A stretch of 7,999 nt of DNA from Variovorax sp. (GTDB taxonomy: Bacteria > Pseudomonadota > Gammaproteobacteria > Burkholderiales > Burkholderiaceae_C): the NCBI GenBank assembly GCA_028292835.1, contig JAQGLP010000125.1, forward strand, positions 1 to 7,999. Direction: 5' to 3'. The first letter of the stretch is position 1; each line of letters begins with the position of its first letter. Under the pieces are notes generated by a model, which worked only from the letters and a program-made list of their open reading frames with translations, did no database searches and had not been told where the DNA came from. Shown piece by piece: positions 1 through 5,915 of this stretch. The position numbers were made by a program, and so were the translations under genes.

Positions 1-1
1 G

Positions 2-538
2 GGCGGGCCGGCCTGGGTGTTCGACTGCCGCGGCCTCGGTGCGCGGGCGCACTGGGCCGCGCTGCGCGGCGTGCGCGGCGAGGTGATCCGGCTGCACGCA
101 CCCGAGGTGCGGCTCACGCGTCCGACGCGCCTGCTGCACCCGCGCTACCCGCTCTATATCGCCCCCAAGCCCGGCCAGGTCTTCGTGGTCGGCGCCACCG
201 AGATCGAGGCCGAGGACTTCTCGCCCGTGAGCGCCCGCTCCGCGCTCGAACTGCTGAGCGCCGCCTACACCGTGCACAGCGGTTTCGCCGAGGCGCGCGT
301 GATCGAGATGGCGACGCAATGCCGCCCCGCCCTGCCCGACAACCTGCCCGCGCTGCGCTGGCTGGGGCCGCGCACGCTGCAGGTCAACGGCCTGTACCGC
401 CACGGCTTCATGATCGCCCCGGCGCTGCTCGACGCCGCGCTGGAGCTGGTGCACACCGGGGCCAGCGCCACCGCCGGGCGGCTGCAGGTGGCGATCGAGT
501 CGGCCCCGCAACACGCAGACGACCCCGTGAAACACTGA
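2..538 (+). CDS. thiO: Glycine oxidase ThiO, C-terminal part (5' end outside window)
   Basis: FAD-dependent amino-acid oxidase of the D-amino-acid oxidase (DAO) family. ThiO oxidises glycine to iminoglycine, which feeds thiazole synthesis by ThiG in the cytoplasm. The frame is open from the left edge, so only about the last 178 residues are seen. Visible family features are the LRGVRGEVI stretch, HPRYPLYIAPKPG, the GATEIEAEDF strand, the RPALPDNLP motif (its Arg corresponds by family knowledge to the substrate-carboxylate ligand) and the FAD-side motif NGLYRHGFMIAP near the C-terminus. The N-terminal Rossmann GxGxxG must lie upstream. The GTG at 17 is internal to the conserved domain and is not a real start. 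thiS follows after 13 bases, so the two probably share a transcript. The assignment rests on motifs and on the thiS-thiG-thiE context. Confidence 0.93.
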   Translation, partial: GGPAWVFDCRGLGARAHWAALRGVRGEVIRLHAPEVRLTRPTRLLHPRYPLYIAPKPGQVFVVGATEIEAEDFSPVSARSALELLSAAYTVHSGFAEARVIEMATQCRPALPDNLPALRWLGPRTLQVNGLYRHGFMIAPALLDAALELVHTGASATAGRLQVAIESAPQHADDPVKH

Positions 539-551
539 AAGACGCCGATCG

Positions 552-749
552 ATGAACATCCTGATCAACGACCACCCCAGCGAACTGCAGGAAGGCGCCA
601 CGCTGGCCGACGCCATCGCGCAGGCCCGGCCCAGGCCACCCTATGCCGCCGCCGTCAACAAGGCGTTCGTGCCGCGCACCGCCTACGTCACCACCCCGCT
701 GGCCGAAGGCGACCGCATCGAACTGATCGCGCCCGTGACCGGCGGATGA
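552..749 (+). CDS. thiS: Sulfur carrier protein ThiS
   Basis: Small ubiquitin-fold protein of 65 residues, the usual ThiS length. It ends in Gly-Gly (VTGG). In the family this terminus is adenylated by ThiF, converted to a thiocarboxylate, and donates sulfur to ThiG for thiazole formation. The start MNILIND, the central AVNKAFVPR segment and the terminal GDRIELIAPVTGG are typical. A GAAAG (537-541), overlapping the thiO stop region, lies 10 bases before the ATG and may be a weak ribosome binding site. The stop codon overlaps the thiG start (ATGA at 746-749), suggesting translational coupling. No thiF is seen in the window, so ThiF must be encoded elsewhere. Confidence 0.95.
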   Translation: MNILINDHPSELQEGATLADAIAQARPRPPYAAAVNKAFVPRTAYVTTPLAEGDRIELIAPVTGG

Positions 750-1609
750 AAGCACCCTCCATGAAGACAAGCTCCATCCCTGTTCCGGCCGGCCCTGGCG
801 CCTCCGCGGAGGCCGACACCGGCCTGAGCCTGTACGGCGAGCATTTCCGCAGCCGGTTGCTGCTGGGAACCTCGCGCTACCCCTCGCCCGCCGTGCTCGA
901 AGCCGCCGTGATGCGCGCGCGCCCCGCCATGGTGACGGCCAGCCTGCGGCGCCAGCAAACGGCGCTCGGCGGCAACGACGACGCCGCGTCGGGTTTCTGG
1001 ACGCTGCTGCGCCGGCTGGACGTGCCGGTGCTGCCCAACACCGCCGGCTGCCACAGCGTGCGGGAAGCGATCGCCACCGCGCAGATGGCGCGCGAGGTGT
1101 TCGAGACGCCGTGGATCAAGCTGGAGCTGATCGGCGACGACTACACCCTGCAGCCCGACACGCTCAACCTGGTCGAGGCAGCGTCGCTGCTGATCCGCGA
1201 CGGCTTCAAGGTGCTGCCCTACTGCACCGAGGATTTGGTGGTGTGCCAGCGGCTGGTCGATGCCGGCTGTGAGGCCGTCATGCCCTGGGCCGCGCCCATC
1301 GGCACCGGCCGCGGCCCGGCCAATCCGTATGCCATGCGCGTGCTGCGCGAACGGCTGGCCGTGCCGATGATCGTGGACGCGGGACTGGGCCTGCCCTCGC
1401 ACGCCTGCCAGGTCATGGAATGGGGCTACGACGGCGTGCTGCTCAACACCGCGGTGGCGCTGGCGCAGGACCCGGTCGCCATGGCCAGCGCCTTCGCCGA
1501 CGCGACGGCCGCCGGCCGCGCCGCCTGGCGGGCCGGCACCATGGCCGCGCAGGATGCGGCCCAGCCCAGCACGCCGGTCCTCGGCACCCCTTTCTGGCAC
1601 CAAACATGA
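746..1609 (+). CDS. thiG: Thiazole synthase ThiG
   Basis: TIM-barrel enzyme that combines 1-deoxy-D-xylulose 5-phosphate, iminoglycine (from ThiO) and ThiS thiocarboxylate into the thiazole phosphate of thiamine. The frame is 287 residues, slightly longer than many ThiG proteins because of about 25 poorly conserved residues before LSLYGEHFRSRLLLGTSRYP. Conserved segments in order are VTASLRRQQ (about 63-71), PNTAGCHSVREA (97-108), WIKLELIGDD (123-132), VLPYCTEDLVVCQRL (156-170), MPWAAPIGTGRG (179-190) and the phosphate-binding DAGLGLPSHA (211-220). Lys125 in WIKLE is the expected Schiff-base lysine. The ATG at 746 overlaps the thiS stop. A second ATG at 761 could be the true start, since the residues between are not conserved. 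It overlaps thiE by four bases. Confidence 0.96.
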   Translation: MKAPSMKTSSIPVPAGPGASAEADTGLSLYGEHFRSRLLLGTSRYPSPAVLEAAVMRARPAMVTASLRRQQTALGGNDDAASGFWTLLRRLDVPVLPNTAGCHSVREAIATAQMAREVFETPWIKLELIGDDYTLQPDTLNLVEAASLLIRDGFKVLPYCTEDLVVCQRLVDAGCEAVMPWAAPIGTGRGPANPYAMRVLRERLAVPMIVDAGLGLPSHACQVMEWGYDGVLLNTAVALAQDPVAMASAFADATAAGRAAWRAGTMAAQDAAQPSTPVLGTPFWHQT

Positions 1610-2547
1610 CTCCCGACACGCACCCAGCCGGCTCCGTCGCGCCCAGCATCCAGACGCCTGAGGCGCAGGCGATCTTCGAGGCCCACGCGGCGCGTTTTGG
1701 CGCCGCATCCGATGCACCCGGGGGTCCGGCCATCCTGGCAGCCGACTTCACGCGCTACGAGCCGGTCTACCGTGCCGCCAAGGTGGCCTGCCTGCGGCTC
1801 GGCTTCATCGCGTCCGATGCCGAGTGCCTGGCCCAGGCCTTCGAGGTACGCGCCGCACGGCTGGGCTTCGACCCCGCGGCCTGGCCCGACGAGCCCGCCG
1901 ATTTCGGCCTGCGCCCCTGGCCGCGCGACGACGCTTTCGCGCGCTGCCCGGCATCGCTCGGGCTCTACGCGGTGCTGCCCGATGCGGCCTGGGTCGCCCG
2001 CCTGGCACGCGCCGGCGTGCCGACGCTGCAGCTGCGCTTCAAGTCCGACGACGCGGCGGCCGTCCTGCGCGAAGTCCGCGCGGCGATCGCGGCGGTGGCG
2101 GGCACCGGCGCGCGCCTCTTCATCAACGACCACTGGCAGGCCGCCATCGCCTGCGGCGCCTACGGCGTGCACCTGGGTCAGGAAGACATCGACACCGCCG
2201 ACCTCGACGCGATCCGCGCGGCCGGCCTGCGGCTCGGCCTGAGCACCCACGGCTACGCCGAGATGCTGCGCGCCGACGCGCTCGGCCCCAGCTACATCGC
2301 GCTCGGCGCCGTCTTCCCGACCACACTCAAGCGCATGGCCACCGCGCCGCAGGGCACGGCGCGCCTGGCGGCCTACGCGCGGCTGCTGCGCCACCACTCC
2401 CTTGTCGCCATCGGCGGCATCGACCTGGCCGCGCTGCCCGAGGTGCTGGCCAGCGGTGTCGGCTCGGTGGCCGTGGTACGTGCGCTGGTCGCGGCCGCCT
2501 CGCCCGAGGCCGAGGTCGCGCGCTTCCAGGCCGCGCTGGGCCGTTGA
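1606..2547 (+). CDS. thiE: Thiamine-phosphate synthase ThiE with N-terminal extension
   Basis: Couples HMP pyrophosphate with thiazole phosphate to give thiamine phosphate. The ATG at 1606 overlaps the thiG stop (ATGA), the same arrangement as thiS/thiG. The open frame upstream to 1420 lies over thiG and is not used. The protein is 313 residues, whereas ThiE is usually about 210. The catalytic TIM barrel starts only near residue 117 (LGLYAVLP) and shows LQLRFK (141-146), FINDHWQAA (172-180), YGVHLGQED (186-194), GLSTHGYAE (211-219), IALGAVFPTTLK (231-242), VAIGGID (267-273) and GVGSVAVVRAL (284-294). Residues 1-115 are a helix-rich, Ala-rich extension of unknown role, with YRAAKVACLRLGF (55-67) and WPDEPADFGLRPWP (93-106). 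The usual TxTK motif reads TTLK here. Related long ThiE proteins seem common in Burkholderiales, from memory and unchecked. Confidence 0.94.
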   Translation: MTPDTHPAGSVAPSIQTPEAQAIFEAHAARFGAASDAPGGPAILAADFTRYEPVYRAAKVACLRLGFIASDAECLAQAFEVRAARLGFDPAAWPDEPADFGLRPWPRDDAFARCPASLGLYAVLPDAAWVARLARAGVPTLQLRFKSDDAAAVLREVRAAIAAVAGTGARLFINDHWQAAIACGAYGVHLGQEDIDTADLDAIRAAGLRLGLSTHGYAEMLRADALGPSYIALGAVFPTTLKRMATAPQGTARLAAYARLLRHHSLVAIGGIDLAALPEVLASGVGSVAVVRALVAAASPEAEVARFQAALGR

Positions 2548-2570
2548 ACGCAGCGCCACGCCTTTACAAT
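2544..2570 (+). promoter_or_regulatory. Putative sigma-70 promoter for the riboswitch-receptor unit
   Basis: TTGAAC (2544-2549) as -35 and TACAAT (2565-2570) as -10, with a 15-base spacer, somewhat short of the ideal 17. The -35 covers the thiE stop codon. Transcription would start near 2577, about 25 bases before the TPP aptamer. A 6-bp hairpin (GGCCCG 2578-2583 with CGGGCC 2595-2600) would then form the 5' end of the leader. The match is by eye only, but the position directly before a riboswitch makes it credible. Confidence 0.5.
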
Positions 2571-2600
2571 CCTGCCCGGCCCGGCCACGTCCGGCGGGCC

Positions 2601-2698
2601 ATCGCTAGGGGTGTCCTTCCCGCGGCCGCAGGGCAGCGCGACGGACTGAGAAAGTCCCTTTGAACCTGATTGAGATCATCCTCGCGCAGGGAAGCATG
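2601..2698 (+). promoter_or_regulatory. TPP riboswitch (THI element)
   Basis: Thiamine-pyrophosphate aptamer in the leader of the receptor gene. Conserved blocks are CTAGGGGTGTCC (2605-2616), CTGAGA (2646-2651), CCCTTTGAACCTGAT (2656-2670) and GCGCAGGGAAGC (2684-2695). The expected helices can be drawn: P1 GCT/AGC (2604-2606 with 2693-2695), P2 from the GGGG near 2608 with the CCC at 2656-2658, P3 GTCC/GGAC (2613-2616 with 2643-2646), P4 CCTG/CAGG (2665-2668 with 2687-2690) and P5 GAG/CTC (2672-2674 with 2681-2683). P3 is extended by about 26 bases containing the palindrome GCGGCCGC (2622-2629). By family knowledge TPP binding lowers expression of the downstream gene, here the TonB-dependent receptor. 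Confidence 0.95.
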
Positions 2699-2702
2699 TC
2701 AC

Positions 2703-2737
2703 CAGCCCGGCTGCCCTCTCGTCAGCCACACGGGCTG
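2703..2737 (+). promoter_or_regulatory. Hairpin between TPP aptamer and receptor start, candidate expression platform
   Basis: Perfect 7-bp inverted repeat CAGCCCG (2703-2709) and CGGGCTG (2731-2737), with an inner 4-bp stem GCTG/CAGC (2710-2713 with 2723-2726). It starts five bases after the aptamer. No run of T follows, so it is not a classical intrinsic terminator. Control of translation, or Rho-dependent termination, is more likely. The structure was drawn by hand and no folding energy was computed. Confidence 0.4.
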
Positions 2738-2754
2738 TACAGGCCGCCCTGCCA

Positions 2755-4938
2755 TTGCGTCGAAAGAATGTCGTGGCCCCCATCCAGTTCGCCAGAAAAT
2801 ACAAGTCAAATCGGGCCTTGGCTCCCATCCCGCGTGCGGTTTCAGCTCTCTTTTTGATAGCAGGCGCCGCCTGCGCGCAGGACGCCTCGCTGCCGCAGGT
2901 CACGGTCGACGAACGCACCGCGCCGCCGCAGGCCGAGGTCAGCGGCTTCGGCGACCTGCCGCTGCGCGAAGTGCCCCTGTCGGCCACCGTGATCGGCAGC
3001 GAACAGCTCAGGGCCAGCGGCGCGCGGCGCCTGGCCGACCTGACGCAGTTCGACGCCTCGGTCACCGACGCCTACAACTCGCCCGGTTACTGGGACTACC
3101 TGTCGGTGCGCGGCTTCGTGCTGGACAACCGCTTCAACTATCGGCGCGAAGGCCTGCCGATCAGCGCCGAGACGTCGATTCCGCTCGACAACAAGGAGCG
3201 CGTCGAGATCCTGCGCGGCACCAGCGGCATCCAGGCGGGCACCAGCGCGCCGGGCGGACTGGTCAACTATGTCGTCAAGCGCCCGACCGAGCGCGACCTG
3301 CGCGAGGTGCGCCTGGAAACCACCAGCCGCGGCAGCGTGCTGGGCGCCATCGACCTGGGCGGGCGCTTCGGCGCCGAGGGCGAGTTCGGCTACCGGCTCA
3401 ACGTGGCCAACGAGAACCTGAAGCCGCTCACCCACAACCTCGACGGCAACCGCAACCTCTTCTCGCTCGCGGCCGACTGGCGCGTCACGCGCGACTCGCT
3501 GCTGGAGGCCGAAATCGAATACAGCCACAAGGCGCAGCCCAGCCAGAACGGCTACAGCCTTCTCGGCAATGCCTTGCCGCCGCCGGTCGACCCGCGCATC
3601 AACCTCAACAACCAAGCGTGGTCGCAGCCCTCGGTGTTCGATGCGCTAACCGGCACGCTGCGCTTCACGCAGGCGCTCAACGCCGAATGGCGCTGGAGCG
3701 CGCAACTCGGCTCGCAGCGCCTGAAGACCGACGACCGGCTGGCCTACGCCTTCGGCTGCAGTGCCGAGGGCAATTTCGACCGCTACTGCTCGGACGGCAC
3801 CTTCGATTTCTACGATTTCCGCAGCGAGAACGAACGGCGTCGCCTGATCGCCGGCAACCTGGCCCTGAAAGGCAGCGTGACCACCGGCAGCGTGCGCCAC
3901 GCGCTGGCCTTCGGCCTCACCGAAAGCCGCGTGCGCAACCGCTTCCAGGACCAGGCCTACAACCTCGTGGGCACCGGCAATATCCTGGGCACGGCGATCG
4001 TGCCAGCCGACCCAACGCTTTCCAGCCCCAACACGAACCGCGACGAGCGCAGCACCGAGCTGTCGGTGCAGGATGCCATCCGCTGGAACGACCGCTTCAC
4101 GACCTGGCTGGGCGTGCGCCACACGCGGCTGGACCGCGACAGCGTACTCACCGACGGCACGGGCCCGACCGGCTACACGCAAAGCCTGACGACCCCTTGG
4201 CTGGCGGCCAGCTACGCGCTCCAGCCGGGGCTGATGGCCTACGCGAGCTGGGGCAAGGGCGTGGAATCGCAGGTGGTTCCCAACAGGGCCTCGCAATACA
4301 GCAACGCCGGCGTCGCCCTGCCCGCGCTCGCATCGCGCCAGTGGGAGCTGGGCCTGTAGGGAGGACGGGACACGCTGGGCTGGCAGGTGGCGTATTTCGA
4401 CATCAGCCGCCCCATGACCAATCTCGACGCCTGCGGCCGGCTCGGCATCACCCCCTGCGAAGGCGCCTACGACGGCAGCGCCCGGCACCGGGGCCTGGAG
4501 GCCAGCGCGCAGTGGAGCCAGGGCCCGTGGCGGCTGGCCGGCGGTGTCACGCTGCTCAACGCGCGGCGCGAGGGCAGCCTGCTGGAGCCCGCCACCAACG
4601 GCCAGCGTCCGACCAACGTGCCCGCACAGGTGGTGCGCGCGCAGGCCGTCTGGCGCGTCGCCGCCGTACCGGGGCTGGAGTTGCAGGGCCAGTTGTCGCA
4701 CGAGGGGCGCCGCAGCGTACTGCCCGACGGCTCGATCACGCTGCCTGCGTGGACGCGCTTCGATGCGGCGCTGCGCTACGAGACGCAATTCCAGGGTACC
4801 CGGCTGAATTGGACCCTGGGGGTCGAGAACGTGTTCGACAAGCGCTACTGGAAGGAATCGCCCTATCAGTTTGGCCATGTCTACCTTTTCCCGGGCACGC
4901 CCCGCACCTTGCGGCTGGGCTTGACGGCGGCGCTTTGA
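2755..4938 (+). pseudogene. TonB-dependent outer-membrane receptor, TPP-riboswitch controlled, interrupted by an in-frame amber codon
   Basis: Outer-membrane beta-barrel receptor that would import a substrate using TonB energy. The TPP riboswitch upstream and the thi genes beside it suggest thiamine or a thiamine precursor; the plug and barrel also resemble siderophore receptors. A signal peptide (AVSALFLIAGAACA, residues 28-41) precedes a possible TonB box (PQVTVDE) and a plug domain (about 68-178) with LSVRGF and the classic ERVEILRGTSGIQAG. The barrel follows, with Cys335 and Cys345 in a probable loop. Codon 535 (4357-4359) is TAG. The same frame then runs on for 192 codons of typical barrel sequence, ending in NVFDKRYW, FGHVYLFPGTPRT and GLTAAL. 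Without readthrough the product would lack roughly the last quarter of the protein. The start is uncertain: TTG 2755, GTG 2773 (GAAAG six bases upstream) or TTG 2818, the last giving a compact 20-residue signal peptide. Confidence 0.88.
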
Positions 4939-4942
4939 CACT

Positions 4943-4961
4943 GCCCGGCCCGCGTCCGGGC
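4943..4961 (+). terminator. GC-rich hairpin just after the receptor stop
   Basis: GCCCGG (4943-4948) pairs with CCGGGC (4956-4961) across a 7-base loop, starting five bases after the receptor TGA. The position suits a transcription terminator, but no T-run follows, so termination by this hairpin alone is uncertain. Confidence 0.4.
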
Positions 4962-4993
4962 TGGCTCAGGCTTGGGTCTGAGAGGTTAAGGCT

Positions 4994-5010
4994 CGGGTGC
5001 GTTGCACCCG
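4994..5010. terminator. Second GC-rich hairpin between convergent genes
   Basis: Perfect 7-bp inverted repeat CGGGTGC (4994-5000) and GCACCCG (5004-5010) with a 3-base loop; the flanking CTC/GAG may extend the stem if one base bulges. It lies between the receptor gene (+) and the small minus-strand ORF at 5154, so it could serve either strand. There is no clear T-run on either side. Confidence 0.35.
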
Positions 5011-5153
5011 GAGTCGGCGGACCGCCTGCCGTGGGACGGGCGCATGAATCGCAAGATCAAGGTGCGGCCTCGCGGTTCTACGACCGGGCCGCCTTCTTCA
5101 AAACAATGGCGTGCAGTCTCAACCGAAGGTCGACCGGGTCATGCACGCCCGCC

Positions 5154-5345
5154 TTAGTGCATTTCTGCCGAGGTCGGCGCCGATGCTCTGGACTGCAGCA
5201 ATTCCTGACGAATCGCAGCTTGCAGCAACGTGCGTGCCGTTTGGGGGCGGTCGTGATCGTATTCGTGATCGAGTTCGCAATGCAGGTAGTGGTCCACCCA
5301 GTCCATCAAGCGAGTTACAGCGGCGCCAATTTCCATTTCGTTCAC
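5154..5345 (-). CDS. Small hypothetical protein with regularly spaced His/Cys residues
   Basis: I do not recognise this 63-residue product. Support for a real gene is a GTG start with a GGAG Shine-Dalgarno eight bases upstream (minus strand, 5357-5354) and an ordinary protein-like composition, unlike the Arg/Ala/Pro-rich shadow frames nearby. The first half is acidic and probably helical. His19, Cys23, His27 and His31 are spaced four apart, so they would lie on one helix face, with His22 beside them. This could bind a metal, but that is inference. The second half (RTLLQAAIRQELLQS) looks amphipathic, and the tail is loose. There is no signal peptide or membrane segment. The in-frame region upstream has no other usual start before a stop near 5411. 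ATG at residue 4 is an alternative start but lies far from the GGAG. Third-position GC is clearly lower than in the thi genes, which hints at accessory origin. Confidence 0.45.
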   Translation of the reverse strand: MNEMEIGAAVTRLMDWVDHYLHCELDHEYDHDRPQTARTLLQAAIRQELLQSRASAPTSAEMH

Positions 5346-5374
5346 GGCATCTTCTCCAAAGTGATGATCAGTTA

Positions 5375-5385
5375 GGTTCTGAACC
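5375..5385. promoter_or_regulatory. Short inverted repeat upstream of the small ORF
   Basis: GGTTC (5375-5379) and GAACC (5381-5385) around a single T form an 11-base palindrome. It lies about 30 bases upstream of the start of the minus-strand small ORF, where an operator or promoter element would be expected. A poor -35/-10 pair (TTGCTG, 17 bases, TAACTG) can be read across it on the minus strand. A repeat this short can occur by chance. Confidence 0.2.
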
Positions 5386-5412
5386 AGTTGACAGCAAAGT
5401 CTCAGCCGTCAC

Positions 5413-5428
5413 GTAAGAATATTCTCAC
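5413..5428. promoter_or_regulatory. AT-rich palindrome, possible operator
   Basis: A perfect 10-base palindrome AGAATATTCT (5416-5425) extends to 16 bases with one mismatched pair. It sits at the left end of the most AT-rich stretch of the window (about 5411-5460), which also has TAGTTAACAATGATG. Such a site can be a regulator target or a curved promoter region. No conserved gene starts beside it except the small ORF at 5345. Confidence 0.2.
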
Positions 5429-5915
5429 ACTTCGGTACTAGTTAACAATGATGTTTACAAGTGACGCCTTCGGGTGTGGCTTTGACACAACCGCTGTTGA
5501 ACTGGGCCGAAAAGCCTGGGCGAGCGCTGCCGAATCTGGCGGGTCATACAGGTCCTTCGCAACATGACGCGACTGTCTCCCTGGTGTTCTTGTGAAGAGA
5601 TTGACGCCCACCCGTTCGGCTGACGCCTCGACTGCAATTCCTCTTCCACAGCCCGGGCCTCGCCTGAAATTCCGGCCCTGCGTCGCCAGGCTCCCCGAGC
5701 AGCAGCAACGAATTTTCCGACCGCCTGGCCGCCAAGCTGTAAACGTTTTCCTACACCGATGACAAGCGCCAGGGTGGCGCGGTGGCGCTCGACCGCGATG
5801 CAAGTCTCAGCGACAGGTGCGCAAGGAGGCGGTTCGGCGAATGATGAGACAGCCCGTCGGAACGGCTTCCGAAGACCTTCGTCCGCGCCCTGCTCCCGCC
5901 CACCCGGTCAGTCGG
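5417..5915. other. About 500 bases with no supportable gene
   Basis: Several short frames cross this stretch on both strands, but none has a recognisable domain, a convincing start with ribosome binding site, or the strong third-position GC of the neighbours. On the minus strand one frame is open without a stop from about 5830 down to 5455 (near residues ALVIGVGKRLQLGGQAVGKF), but its only usual start is the GTG at 5649. On the plus strand a frame around 5699-5842 reads SNEFSDRLAAKL, then a stop, then TFSYTDDKRQGGAVALDRD. Either could be the remnant of a decayed gene. No terminal repeats, insertion sequence ends or tRNA were seen. Confidence 0.4.

Noticed and set aside
1420..1605. Upstream extension of the thiE frame into thiG
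   Set aside because: The extra 62 codons overlap conserved thiG sequence and read as Arg/Gly-rich shadow. The ATG at 1606 overlaps the thiG stop exactly as thiG overlaps thiS.
683..2559. Long minus-strand frames over thiG and thiE (up to 377 codons)
   Set aside because: They are antisense to clearly conserved thi genes, have no recognisable domain, and are explained by the third-position GC bias of those genes.
2622..2629. The 8-base palindrome GCGGCCGC within the riboswitch
   Set aside because: It is the tip of the variable P3 extension of the aptamer and needs no separate explanation. The same 8-mer occurs by chance elsewhere in GC-rich DNA, including near 6100.
4387..4938. The 3' part of the receptor as an independent gene starting at GTG 4387
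   Set aside because: It begins in the middle of a barrel strand, has no signal peptide or ribosome binding site, and continues the receptor frame exactly; it is the severed C-terminus.
2670..5375. A 901-codon open frame on the + strand covering the receptor
   Set aside because: It is one frame off the receptor. Its product is Arg/Ala/Pro/Gly-rich low-complexity sequence without domains, typical of a shadow frame in high-GC DNA, and its start lies inside the riboswitch core.
5438..5803. A 121-codon minus-strand frame in the gene-poor stretch
   Set aside because: It is Arg-, Pro- and Cys-rich without any recognisable domain, and other frames over the same bases are equally open. I cannot support it as a gene.
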